The notes below the pieces were generated by a model, which had not been told where the DNA came from, made no database searches, and saw only the letters and a program-made list of their open reading frames with translations. Below are positions 42,533 to 54,390 of a stretch of DNA of 64,000 nt, one piece after another. Source of the DNA: Alopecurus myosuroides. Its lineage: Eukaryota > Streptophyta > Magnoliopsida > Poales > Poaceae. The number at the start of each line of letters is the position of its first letter. Position 1 is the stretch's first letter. The DNA lies in NCBI GenBank assembly GCA_028641055.1, contig CM054059.1, positions 110,372,263 through 110,436,262 on the forward strand, given 5' to 3'. The translations under genes and the position numbers were made by a program.

Positions 42533-45500
42533 GAAAGCGCGCTCATCGAGTTCCTCCGTGAGAACTGGGATATTTTTGCCTGGTGTCCTGCGGACATGCC
42601 GGGAGTACCCAAGCAACTTGCTGAGCACCAATTGAAGGTAATTCTAGGTTCAAAACCCGTCAAACAAGGTCTCCGTCGTTTTGATGGAAGAAGACGAAAG
42701 GCTATAGGCAAGGAAATTATCCGACTTTTCGCAGCTGATTTTATCCGGGAGGTTATACATAGTGACTGGTCTGCGAACCCAATATTAGTCCCGAAGTAAG
42801 ATAGTACTGTTCTTAGGATGTGTATAGATTACACCGGCTTGAACAAACTGTGTCCAAAAGATAGGTTCGCATTACCGCGAATCGATCAAATAATAGATGC
42901 CACTGTTGGCTCTGAGCTTTTATGCTTTTGGGATGCTTATTCCGGGTACCATCAAATATGTATGAGGGAAGAGGATCAAATCAAAGATTCCTTCATAACC
43001 CCGTACGGAACATACTATTATATAACCATGCATTTTGGCCTGAAGAATGCAGGTGCAACTTACCAGCGTTGCATGCAACGTTGGTTGCATAGTCAGATTG
43101 AAAAAAATGTTCACGCTTACGTGGACGACATTGCCGTCATTTCCAAGGAAAAAGATACACTCCTTGATGATCTACGAGAAACTTTCGAAAATTTGCGCAC
43201 TTACAAAATGAAGTTGAATCCATTAAAGTGCATATTCGGGGTTCGTTCGGGAAAGCATCTGGGTTTTATCGTTTCTCACAGAGGAATAGAAGTAAACCCG
43301 GAAAATATCAAGGCAATATTGAACATCACAAAGCCTACGTGCTTAAAAGATGTACAAAGATTGACGGGTTCTACAGCCGCAGTCAGCAGGTTTATAAGCC
43401 GGCTAGGAGACAAAGCTCTGCCATTATACAAATTGTTGAAGAAATCTGACAAATTTGAGATGACATAAGAGGCGGACAAAGCATTAACCCAGCTAAAAGA
43501 AACCTTGATGAAAGCACCAATTTTGGCATTGCCCAAAGACGAAGAAGCTATGTTTCTGTACCTTACAGCAACAAACAGGGTTATTAGCGCTGTGATAATT
43601 GTGGAAAGGCGAAAAGAAGAACAAAGTATACCGGATCAGCATCCCCTATACTATGTTAGTGAAGTTTTCTCTGAGTCAAAGCAAAGTTATCCACATTATC
43701 AAAAGCTGGCATATGGCATGTTTTTTGCATCTAGAAAACTCTGCCATTATTTCCAAAGACATTCGATAACAGTGGTAAGCAAAGCATCACTAGGGGATAT
43801 CATTAACAATGCGTACGCAACAGGCCGAGTAGCCAAATGGAGCATTGAGCTAGCTGCGTTCGACATTAAGTACTAACCCCGGATGGCAATTAAATCCCAG
43901 GTTTTGGCAAATTTAGTCGCTGATTGGACAGAAGCAATGGAGAACACACCAATGCCGGAGTCGGAATACTGGATCATCCACTTTGATGGATCCAAGATGA
44001 AAGAAGGCGTTGAAGCTGGTGTAGTGCTAAAATCCCCAAAAGGTAACATTATGGAGTATGTATTGCAGATACACTTCAACGCCAGTAATAACGTGGCAGA
44101 ATACAAAGCTTTGCTTCATGGATTGCATATTGCAAAAGAAATAGGCGTCAAACGCATACTATGCTATGGTGACTCAGATTTGGTACAACATCAGCTAAAC
44201 CAAACATGGGACGCTAAAAGCCCCATCATGGCCGAATATCGGAGAACGGTGGACGAGTTTGCAATTTTCTTCCTTGGATTTGAAGTACTTCACATCAAAA
44301 GGAAAGAAAATTGGAACGCGGATGCATTAGCCCGAATGGGATCGGAAAGAGTGAGAACCCTACCACCTGGTGTGTTTGTCCAGCATTTGCACGAACCATC
44401 AATCAAAGGCGGAGATGTTGATTATCCTCTCGTTTCTGAGTTAATTGAAGTTCTGCTCGTTAACCCGGATTGGACAATTCCATACTTAAACTTCTTAGTT
44501 GATCAGAAGTTCCCGGATGGATCAGACGAGGTCTGGTAAAGACAGATACAGCTTCGATGCAAAGGATACACGGTAATTAATGGTTGCCTGTATAAGCGTA
44601 GCACTATCGGAATTTTTCAGCGATGTATTTCGCCAGAAGAAGGACGAGAAATCTTGCAAGAAATCCATGCAGGAGATTGCGAACATCATGCTCAATCAAA
44701 AAGCATAGTAAAAAAAGCATTCCGTGTAGGGTTTTTCTGGCTCACAGCCAAGACAGACGCTGAATACATAGTAAACACATGTGCTGGATGCCAGTATTAC
44801 GCCAAGCAGACGAATATGCCAGCTCAAGCACCCAAAACTAACCCTATAACATGGTCGTTCGCGGTCTGGGGGCTAGATATGATGGGACCATTCAAAACTG
44901 CAAGAGGCGGACTTACACATCTACTCGTTGCAGTGGATAAGTACACAAAGTGGGTGGAGGCCAAACCCATCAAGAAACTTGACGGTGTGACTGCCAGACA
45001 CTTCATCATTGACGTAGTCATGAGATATGGCGTTCCACACAGTATAATCACCGACAACGGGACACATTTCTCTTTTGAAGAATTGGCAAAATATTGCCGA
45101 CAAACGGGAATACGCCTAGACCTTGCATCTGTGGCTCACCCACAATCCAATGGGAAAGTTGAAAGAATGAATAGCTCAATCCTGCAAGACTCGAATCTCC
45201 TCTTCATAGAGCAGCTGGAGCATGGGTACAAGAATTACCTTCCGTGCTTTGGAGTATTCCAACGACGCCAAATAGATCAACATGGCAAACCCCATTTTTC
45301 TTGGTTTATGGCGCAGAAGCAAAGCTTCCAACGGACATGCTCCATGATAGCCTAAGAGTGCAGGCTTACGATGACTCGGATGCCGAATGTTCTTGACAGG
45401 ATGCCGTCGATCTGTTAGAAGAAGAACACGACCTTGTGATTCAAAGATCCGCCATTTATCAGCAAGGATTGAGACACTATCAAAGTCAAAAAATCAGGCA

Positions 45501-45657
45501 TCGATCTTTCAAAGAAGGTGACCTAGTGCTAAGATTGGTGCAAGAAAGGAAGCACAAGTTAGCCCCAGTCCGGGAGGGACCATTTGTTATTAACAAGGCT
45601 ATGAAAAATGAATCCCAAGCGTCCGAATCGCAAAAGAAAGAGAAAGATAGATGTTGA
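42533..45657 (+). pseudogene. Element A pol: RT, RNase H domains, integrase
   Basis: RT (MCIDYTGLNKLCPKDRFALP, HAYVDDIAVIS), first RNase H, archaeal-type RNase H (IIHFDGSKMKEGVEAG, CYGDSDLVQHQLN) and integrase (VNTCAGCQYYAKQ, VWGLDMMGPF, ITDNGTHFSF, GKVERMNSS) can be followed in colinear order with element B. Stops or shifts occur near 42797, 43466, 43874, 44537, 45200 and 45350-45395, and the integrase C-terminus is disordered. It is clearly more decayed than element B. Confidence 0.9.
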
Positions 45658-46336
45658 GCTAGGAGAGAAGAAAAGGCCCTGGAGCATCCAACAGTTACGT
45701 CCCTTTTACACTTAGTTCAATTTCTATGTAAACATCTTTGAGATCATGAAATAAAGTTGTCGGAATTCATGCATTACTGTTTTATCTGTTTTCATACAAA
45801 GCATAAGTCCATTTTATCTATTTCCCAATGATCTTTCAAAATACTCAATGTTAAACCGAATTGTGCCTGCGTGCTCGGAGTTATAAAAACTGAATGGTAC
45901 TCAGCCTAAGGAGGCTTAAGGAAACCCAGATTGTGCCTGCGTGCCTGAGTTTCATATCTTTTCACAATTCCTTACTTTTTCTCTAAGTATTATCTGATTG
46001 TTTTTATGTTGGGTCACTGGAACTAGTGAGTAAAAATGCATTTAGTATGATCCATGTCGCCGAGTTTCGACTGATTGTTTGTACCCAGTCACTTGGCATG
46101 AAGATTATGTATTATCGAGTCATTTCAAACACTAAGGACAGTTAAGACATACAAACCAGAGAACTTAGAAGATAAATGAATTAAAACCCGGAAAACTTGC
46201 AAAGACTTAATAATTTAATTGCAAAAGCGGCATACTTGTTTATACAAAAGAATAGATAGCATTACAATAAGTGTTACATTGTAAGATCAGTAATGCTTCT
46301 ATTTTCCTATCGTCTACCCAGGACCAAGCAACTTCC
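45658..46336. other. Non-coding gap between element A pol and its antisense gene
   Basis: The text still encodes a trace of the pol tail (RPWSIQQLRPFY-like at 45679-45714) and then is AT-rich. It contains the inverted repeat AGCATTAC (46258-46265) / GTAATGCT (46290-46297) shared with element B. Confidence 0.5.
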
Positions 46337-49300
46337 TCAGGCATCTGACTCTTCTTCTTCGCTGCTGGATTCCTCAGGAGTTGGCGGGATTTCCTCCTCG
46401 GGGTAGAAGGTGGAGATGTTCACCATATTGGCGATCTTGGTGGCGTGACCTTTGATTTCATCAAAGATGCTGGTACGCTGGGCATCCGTATATCCTTGCG
46501 GGATGCCGGACGCCACGCGCCAAGATTTAGCAGTGGGGCAGTGCATACGCATGAGCCCAAGGGCCATGCGTGCACCACCAAGAGCCGCGGAGCGGAGCCA
46601 CGACTCCTTGCGGTTCGCCACCTCCACAATGGCCTCAGGAAGTTTGCTGACTTCCGAGAGCTCCCCAGATTTATCGAGAATGTACTTATTAATAAGTAGC
46701 ATCCCCGCGGCCTTGAGCGCGGTGAAGATTCTCCCGAAAGCCCGGATTCTCTCAATCCGGGTAAGCTGGGGGCTACCTTCTGTTTCAATCAACAAACAAA
46801 TGTTAGAAAAACAGGAGAAGGGAAACAAGGAAAATCCGGTAAAAGACAAGTTACTTACCGAGAATCCGATCCATCTTGGTGCCTTCTTCCAGACGCTAGT
46901 TCAGGGCGTTCTCCAGGTCCCTGATTGTAGCTTTATGTTTCTCGGCATGGCTAGAGGCCTTAGATTCGTCAATGCCAACAGCTAGTTGGCTGACCTCCAG
47001 ATCCTTCTGGAGCTTCACAGTCAGCTTGTGAAGATCCAGGTTCTCGCGGCGGAGGTTCTCTGCGTTGCCGGCATCTTCAGCAATTTGTTTGGCCTTTGCC
47101 AAAGAAGCTGAAAAGCAAGTAAAGGAAGAGTTAAAAACTCGGAAAATTACTTAGAAAAACTAACAACTGAAAGCAGAGAAATATTTTACCTGCTGAAAGC
47201 AGAGAGTTTTGTCTCCTTATCTTCAAGAATAGAAAGAAGGGTTTTCACCTCCCTTTTCTTGACGGTAAGTTTACAGAAAACTTCCATGTTGTTGTTTTCA
47301 GCAGTTTGCTGAAACACGGAAAAGAGACAAAAAATGCTAAAGTTAAAACAAGCATAACAATGAAAAAAAAAGCATTAAGACAAAAATATCCATTTGACTT
47401 ATTGCTTGGGGGCTAGAGATATTACCTGGCTCATCTTGGTCAAGTTTGCCAAGTTTTCATTGAATTCTTTTGCATAGTCTAAAAAAGAATCCCAACATGG
47501 CAAAAGCCGTCCTGGATGACATGTCGAGGTGAAAACACGAAGTTATTCCTTACAATAAGCCCGCCTTGCAGCCAAGGACGGATTAGAGGTGCCGGAGCGA
47601 AGAATTTGGTCGCCCACTGATCATATATCTGTGTTCGTCAAATGGTTCTTCCTTTACCTTGAACTCCTTGTCAAAAGTTGGAATGGGTTCCTCCTCAGTT
47701 TTACAAGAAGGGCCGCCCATTTCCGGCACCGCCCTTTCCTTCGCGACCGCCTCGGACGCAATAGGCTGGCTGGTTGGCAGGGGATATTCTTCTTCCCTGG
47801 CAGACTGGTTCTCTTCTCCTGTGGCAGTTGGGGTAGCGGGAGCTACAGCAGGGGATGGAAGCACCCCTCTGCTAGCAACTGCCTTGTGTTTCTTCAGCTT
47901 TTTTGGCTTTAGAAAAGTAGGAGCAAGGTTGGAAAAAGAGGGAAAGGAAACCATTCCGAGAAATTAGAATTCCGAGATAAAGAACTCTTGCGACAAAAGG
48001 CAAAGAAATCCCGGATGAATTACCTGGAAGTAACGACGAGAATTCCGTCAGGTTCCACCACTTCTTCAGCAGTTGATGACTTCTTGCGCTTCCGGCTGCC
48101 AGAAAAGTTGGCACGCATGGCATCCAACTCAGCATCGGTTGCAAGATCCTTGTCGGTGAGATCATCGAACTATGGAAAAAATTGCGAAGTCCGACTAAGT
48201 TAGAAATCTGAGAAAGATAAAAATTCAAGAAACTGCCCAAAGAGGAAAAAATATTACCTTTGGAGCCGGGTTTCCTTCGTGGTACATCTCTTGGCTTTCT
48301 TCATATTGGTCACGAGTAGAGACCAAATGATCAACCCGTTTCTTAAAGTCCCTCTTTGAGAACGCTTTGTCCGTTCCCCTCATTGGATCCTCCAGACCCT
48401 TGTATGTGCATAGAAGCCGGGTTCCGCGATAAGCCAAATGCTGGACGCGTCTCCCGAACCAACACAAAACTGTGTCTGTTCTGGTGAGAGGAGGAGTGGA
48501 GGAGATAAGTTTTGCGATGCGCCGTTTGATTTTCGTTAAATCATCCGGCAAGGTTTGAACTGCGTCCACTGCCCAGTTGTCTTGGGGAGTGGCAGCGCAG
48601 TTGGTGAAAGGTGGAATCCCCGTTTCCTTTCCAGGAAACGGGACGTCTTGGTGGTAGAAGAAGGAACCCGTCCAAAATTTGACGGATTCCGAGGTTTTGA
48701 TCTTGGGGAACCAATCCTCCCTAAATCTACGTAGGGTGAAGGATATGGTTCCGCAAGTCGGGAGTGCGCCCTCAGACGGGTTTGGCTTAACCCCGAAACA
48801 GTACTGCCAAAAGTCTAACCTAGGCTCTAATCCTAGATACCCTTCAAAGAGGGCCTGGAACCCGACTAGATATAGAATGGAGTTTGGAGGAAGGTTGTGG
48901 GGCTAGATGTTGTAGTGGTTTAAAACCTGGAGGAAAAAGGCAGAAGGTGGAAACCCCATACCTCGACTGATGTGCGAGGAAAGGAGAACCCTTTACCCGG
49001 CTCTCGGCAAGGGCTCGGAGTCGTCCTCCTCGTGCCGCAATTTTCCCTTCACAATCAGCCCCTCCTTCTCCATTGTCGGAAGGAGGGAAGGAGCCAAGTT
49101 GCACCGGATCCAGTTCCCGGACATCTCGCCGTCGTCCTCCGCTCCGGCAGCGGCGGCAAGTTCCTCGCCGACGAGGGCAATCTTTTCTTCCGCCGTTTCG
49201 GTGGTGAAGGGCGGAGGCGGGGCAGAAGACGATGCCGCCAAGTTCTCGGCCGCGAGAAGAGGATCCTCGCGAGGCAGATCTCCGGCAGGTTCCTCCGGCG

Positions 49301-49418
49301 TGTTCGCGGCGGCGCGGCTCGGAGAATCGAGCAGGGGGTCTATGTTGTTGATGATTTCGTCAATGTTGCGGGCGATGGTGCTCTCCTCAGCGGCGTGCGG
49401 TGATTCGCCGGTAGCCAT
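46337..49418 (-). pseudogene. Element A antisense gene, decayed copy
   Basis: The minus strand carries the same gene as 25782-28734. Exon 1 starts at ATG 49418 (MATGESPHAAEESTIARNID) and is broken by stops at about 48993 and 48906 but reads on through LRRFREDWFPKIKTSESVK-like text to AAG|GT at 48258/48257. The final exon is 46779-46337, beginning after an AACAG acceptor and ending EESSSEEEESDA. Intermediate donors and acceptors match element B in position (for example the CTTTTCAG acceptor near 47110 and the TTCTCG|GTAAGT donor near 46855). The gene is inactive by its stops. Confidence 0.75.
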
Positions 49419-49591
49419 TCGTGGGCGGCACGGGGAAGATCCCGAACCTCCGATGGTGGATTCCGGGGACGGTGGGGAACGAACACGGGCTCTGCTCGCA
49501 CTGGTGAAAACCTTAGCTCGGGAGCAATGGCCCTTGGGGGCTTAGAAGCTAGAGTGAGAGCGGAAGGGCAACCGGAGTGCCCGAGGGCGGC

Positions 49592-49599
49592 TATTTATA
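49592..49599 (-). promoter_or_regulatory. TATA box of the element A antisense gene
   Basis: The minus strand reads TATAAATA within GGCTATTTATAG, 174 bp before the ATG at 49418. It corresponds to 25638-25645 in element B. Confidence 0.55.
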
Positions 49600-50035
49600 G
49601 TCGGACAAACGTTAATATGCGTGCTAACGGCTCTTTTGACCGTTAGATCTGCGACGCGTGTCACGCCAGAAAATCCGGGAAACGAGGAGGCGGAATGATA
49701 AGTGCTATCTCCTCGTTTCCCGCGAGAATCTGTCAGAGATACGTTTCAGGATTTGACTGAACCCAAACGTCCCCGATGTCAGCACGCTTTTATTGCTGAC
49801 GTCACGAGGTTCCTTCTCCACGAAGGCTCGGGGAAGAAAAGCCGGATTCTGGTAAATCCGAGTACATGTCAAGAAACTCCTTCTCCATGAAGGTTCGTGG
49901 AAGTGAAAGCCGGATTTTTACGAAATTCGAGTTATGCGTTATGAAGTTTTGGGTAAAAGAAAAACCGAGACAAAGAGCCGACGTTTCTCGGAGCAGAATG
50001 CGAGTTGACGAAAGGTGGCAGAATCAAGTCTCAAT

Positions 50036-50570
50036 CCTTCTTGGGGGCTACTGTCGGATATACACTGAATAAGGGTATATCCGACATTGTCCTAAGAGCC
50101 GGATTACCAGGGTGGCCTGTTGGTAATGGATCACAGTCCATTAGGCGGCCCAGTAAGCTGATGCGCAGAAGGCGGATTCTAGAAGAACCCGGACCACGAC
50201 CCAAAGTGGTGTGGCTTGGAGTAGAAGACGGATTCCTTCCTTTCCAAGTTAGATACTTTTCGTAGTCTTCTAGGTTTCCTTTTTGTAAGCCCTAACCCGG
50301 ATATCTATATAAAGCCGTCCGGGAGAGAAGAACAGGGGAGAATTAGGTAGAAGCCAACTCGCCGAGTTAGCGAAACCCTACTCACATTTTACTTTGTATA
50401 GGCTTCAGCCCTGATTTAGTGAGATTGAAGGAGTAGAAACGCCGCCTAGTTGCGACGTATCGAACCTGGGAAATTTGGTGTTCCTGGTTGTTGTGCTACC
50501 ACGTCCCCCATGTCTCTACCCGTAGCCTCATGGCACCCCAATCTATGAATTTTACTACGATGTCTCGACA
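50036..50570 (+). repeat. Polypurine tract and 3' LTR of element A
   Basis: CCTTCTTGGGGGCTAC (50036-50051) precedes the LTR at 50052-50570, which starts TGTCGGATATACACTG and ends GATGTCTCGACA. It lacks two short segments present in the left LTR. Confidence 0.88.
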
Positions 50571-51419
50571 GCGTGTGTGCTCCCTTTTAGCATGTGAGCG
50601 AAAGGAGGGTTCTCAGTTCTGGCGGGCTCTGCAAACCATTAAACATGAGATCCGGACTGGGGCTTCCTTCTCCGTAGGTGACGGTAGAGGAACCCAATTC
50701 TGGTTGGATCCTTGGTTAGGTGACCGTCCTTTACGTCATGAATTCCCAGACCTCTTTGCTATATGCTGAGATCCCGGAATCTTAGTGGAAGGGGCGGTTC
50801 AAAATAGGCAATGGAACATTGGGTTCCGCCGCACATTTGGTCCGACAGAGACGAGGAATTGGGAGACTCTGCGCCGGGGCCTCCCGCAGACATTAGTTGA
50901 CTCACCGGATGTGATCACTTGGACCCTCTCGCCCTCGGGGCGGTTCTCTGTAGGTTCCGCTTACCGGACCCTTTTTAGAGGGCCTACGGTGACTTGAGTC
51001 TCCCATCTGTGGAAGGCGCCTATGCCATTGAAGATTAAAATCTTCACGTGGCAGCTTCTGCGCGACCGCCTCCCTTCGGACGTGGAGGTGGCCACGCGGA
51101 TGGGTCTAGGCAACGGGACTTGCCCCCTGTGTGCGGTACCAGAGACGGGTACCCACATACTCTTTTCCTGCCCCGCAGCTCGTTTCCCGTGGAGCTTCGT
51201 CGCCGAGGACTTAGGGCCTGAGTGGCAGGCCCTAGACCTGGGCGACTTCCTGGAAGTGCAGGCGAATAGAAATGGGAAGAGGAGGCGCATCTTCTAGTTA
51301 ATATTCGCCGCGATGCCGTGGACTCTATGGACTATTCGTAACAAGATGGTTATCGAGCGCGTCTTTCTAAGAAGGGTCTCTGACTGTGTGTTTAAATTTT
51401 TGGCCTTCTTGCAGCAGTA
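50571..51419 (+). pseudogene. LINE C-terminal region with zinc-binding motif
   Basis: The frame resumes LINE ORF2: LLACERKEGSQFWRALQTIK, FSVGDGRGTQFWLDPWLGDR, and the plant RT zinc-binding region KIKIFTWQLLRDRLPSDVEV with CPLCAVPETGTHILFSC (Cys-x2-Cys ... His-x4-Cys). Stops at about 50768, 50996 and 51295 break it. It lies directly beyond element A. Confidence 0.85.
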
Positions 51420-51741
51420 GCACCCTCTCTGTAGACAGTGGGACTTGGAGCGGCTGGACGGTGCGATTCAAAACCTCGTGACGGCGGCTCGCTGACTCTA
51501 TGCCACCTCCAGCCACTAAGCTTTACTCCGCTCGGAGTTGTATCGTATGTCTGTTGTTTTTATTTCTTGTTGGGCTGCATTGTGTTGTGGCCCCAACGGA
51601 CTTCTTGTACTTTCGCGTTGGGTGTGTGTACTGTTGTTTGACCTTCGGTTGATTTATTTATAAAGCGGGGCGAATGCATGTTTCGTGATGTTGTAATTTT
51701 TTTTAAAAACTTTCTTGCCATTTATAATACCGAGCATTTTA

Positions 51742-51824
51742 GGCCCACTGCGCGTACGTGCTCCTCCAAACAGATCACAGCCCATTTACCTAATCACTAA
51801 GGGCCTGTACACCATACCGGCCCA
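51742..51824 (+). promoter_or_regulatory. GGCCCA/AGCCCA promoter motifs upstream of the APO gene
   Basis: GGCCCA at 51742-51747, AGCCCA at 51779-51784 and GGCCCA at 51819-51824 match plant site II-type elements (TGGGCC/T on the other strand), frequent in promoters of nuclear genes for organelle proteins. A leader then runs to the ATG at 52298 and may contain an intron starting at CAG|GTACCA (52110). Confidence 0.5.
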
Positions 51825-52297
51825 GCCACGTGCAAAGAAAAACGGAGATATTTTTCACTCTATGCGGTTCTTATCTCTCCCCGCCACTCGCCTCGTCGCC
51901 GCCCGTGAGCTCCGGCCATTGCTGGGTAAGCAGGCGAAATTCCACCCTCCTCCAGCGTCCTATTCTCCACTCCCCTATAGTGAGCGCTTGTACGAGGACG
52001 CGCACTCACTTTCCGGCCCTTCTCCTCTTCCTTTCCGGCGCCGCTGCCTTGAGACGCCCGCGATCCGCCGGCGTCCCGATTTTCTCCCGCGCGCCACCAT
52101 CAGGTACCATACCACTTCTCCCCTCTGCGTATGCTGTGCCACCGCCCCCGCAGATGTTCTCGCCCTCACCTTTCCGGAAAAAATTGGGTTCAATTGAATC
52201 CCTTACCTAGCCACTGACACGTGTGTATCTTCTGAATTTAGCAGCTTGTGTTTAGCCGAGTAAGCTGCTGTGCCCTTTTGGGGCTTGAATTCCTACC

Positions 52298-54390
52298 ATG
52301 GAGATGCTTAACTGCAAGCGTACGTTCATCACTGTAAAGCGATCCTTATTGCTTCCACACTTCCATTGCATTTTTCAAGATCCTATTTGTTACGGTCAGA
52401 ATTTTGTATTACCGTGTCCTAAATTTACCTTCGAATATTTTGTTCAGGTGTTCGTTTTAGCTTGATAGGCATCAGTGGAACCAGGACCAGTCACTTAATA
52501 AAGGTAATGGTTCCCTGCTCTGGCTTTAAAATTTATCCAGCCATTCTAGGTAATCAAAATTGATGGTGGTGCTACATTTCTAATCTGACAAATTGTAAAC
52601 ATCACAAGTGTGGTTTTATTCCGGACCAGCGCCTATTCAGCACCTGTGTTGCACTGTAATCCGCATCCCTTCATCCACCATATTGCTAAATAGTTGTGAC
52701 GTTACAGACCAATATACAAGTATATCATTTCTTTCCACTCAACTGAGAGCATAAAATTATTCATATGCATAGCGCCAATCGTTTTACTAAGTTTTGCTTT
52801 ACGATGTTCCATTTCAGTCTGCATCGCTGATTTTATTACAATGTTGTGCCAGATAATCACCAGATATAACCTGTTGCTATGTTTACAGCCATTTAGGTTT
52901 GGGTAAAATGCCTGAGACATGTTTGTGGTGAAGCGCTGCTGCAGTGGGAGAAAAAAAAAAGATTCTCCTCTTTGTTTGCATACACTTTCACCAGTTTGTA
53001 CTTATCCTTTTTACTTACAACTTGCCGCAGGTAGGATCCCAATCTCAACGATTTTACCGGGCGACAACAATAACATGCTGTGAGTACTCTCCTGATCCTG
53101 CTAGTAAGAGGCATGAGAGGTATCAGCAACAACCACAAAATGTTGATCTCCCAGAATTACACCCAAAAAACAAAAAGAAGCCGTTTCCTGTTCCAATTAA
53201 AAAGATGCTGCAAGCTTCCCGACAAAATAAGAGGCTTGCACAGATGAGGATAGAGAAACCTCTTGAGCCCCCAAAGAATGGCATACTTTTACCAGAGCTT
53301 GTCCCTGTTGCTTACGAAGTTCTTGATAACTGGAAAGTGCTCATCAGAGGTCTCTCTCAACTTTTGAATGTTGTTACAGTTTATGGTTGCAGGTAACTAT
53401 GAAACTTTGATCTGTGTCATGAGCGTTTCATACATGCATTGATATTTCAAGTCTCTTATAAATGTCTGATCTATGTCATGAGCTTTTCGTAAAATCACCG
53501 TGACATGATTCACCATTCATCTTGTGGATTAATCATCCATCTTGTGATTTTGTAGAAAATGCCCTCAAGTCCATGTTGGCCCAGTTGGCCACGAGATACA
53601 AGATTGTTATGGCTCAGGAAGCCAGCGTCGAAATAGTCACCACTCCTGGGTCAGAGGCTCCATCAATGACGTGCTCATCCCGATCGAATCTTACCATCTT
53701 TTTGACCCATTTGGGCGGAGGGTCAAGCATGACACCAGGTTTGACTTTGACAGGATTCCAGCAATTGTTGAGCTATGCATTCAGGCTGGTGTCGAAATAC
53801 CACAGTATCCCTCAAGGAGACGGACTGCTCCTGTGCGGATGATTGGCAAGAAGGTGATTGACCGTGGTGGGGTTGTCGAGGAGCCTACACCACACCGTTC
53901 AGAGGACTGTGTATCTCTTCTTGCTGAGCTTGACTTTTTTAGCAACCAGCAGGGCCAGGTACCCGCACCATCCAACGTGAAAGAGCATGCAGAGAGGACA
54001 TTGAAAGCATACTGCGATGTGCGGAAGGGTGTGCGGCAGCTGATGAGAAAATATACGGTAAAAGCATGTGGGTACTGCTCTGAGGTGCATGTTGGCCCAT
54101 GGGGACACAATGTGAAGCTCTGTGGGGCTTTCAAGCATCAGTGGCGAGATGGCAAGCACGGGTGGCAGGATGCGGTTGTCGATGAGGTCGTACCACCGAA
54201 CTATGTGTGGCATGTCCCTGACCCTGCTGGTCGTCCTCTCAGATCCTCTCTAAGGAGTTTCTATGGCAAAGCTCCGGCCATTGTCGAGCTATGTGTGCAG
54301 GCAGGAGCTGAAATACCCGAGGAGTACCGGCCAATGATGAGGACTGATATTGTCATCCCAGACTCCAAAGAAGCTCGGATGGCTGCATGA
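52298..54390 (+). CDS. APO-family protein, organelle RNA-binding (448 aa)
   Basis: Exons 52298-52447, 53031-53392 and 53556-54390 add up to 449 codons including stop, and all introns are GT-AG. Exon 1 gives a basic N-terminus that could be an organelle transit peptide. Two APO motifs follow: YGCRKCPQVHVGPVGHEIQD at about residues 168-187, formed across the second splice junction, and ACGYCSEVHVGPWGHNVKLC near 340-359. Both are Cys-x2-Cys with HVGP-x-GH, the putative metal-binding repeat of this family. Arabidopsis APO1 aids chloroplast group II intron splicing and photosystem I accumulation. This copy looks intact. Which APO paralogue it is, and the exact first exon, are less certain. Confidence 0.88.

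Larger units (their letters stand above)
21545..50570 (+). mobile_element. Tat-lineage Ty3/gypsy retrotransposon, element A
   Basis: LTRs of 544 bp (21545-22088) and 519 bp (50052-50570), primer-binding site and polypurine tract define a plus-strand element of about 12.3 kb without its own insertion. The order is gag, protease, RT, RNase H, second RNase H, integrase, then an antisense gene, then the 3' LTR. The second, archaeal-type RNase H and the antisense gene are typical of the Tat lineage in grasses. The coding region is heavily broken. It is interrupted in gag by element B at 24698. By eye the LTRs differ at about 6% of positions plus indels, making it the oldest of the three nested LTR elements. 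Confidence 0.9.
19881..51700 (+). mobile_element. LINE (L1-type), 5'-truncated and split by a 29-kb nested insertion
   Basis: The left part (19881-21544) carries the reverse transcriptase and the right part (50571-51700) the C-terminal region with a zinc-binding motif. The two join at the element A insertion: GCGTA (21540-21544) before and GCGTG (50571-50575) after, an imperfect target duplication. The 3' end is near 51670-51700, with GCGGGGCGAA and then a T-rich tract. No clear poly-A tail or LINE target duplication was found. The 5' endonuclease domain is missing, so the copy was probably truncated when it inserted. Confidence 0.82.

Noticed and set aside
51715..52197. 160-codon plus frame upstream of the APO gene
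   Set aside because: It starts in LINE-flanking DNA, covers promoter motifs and has no domain; more likely promoter and 5' UTR.
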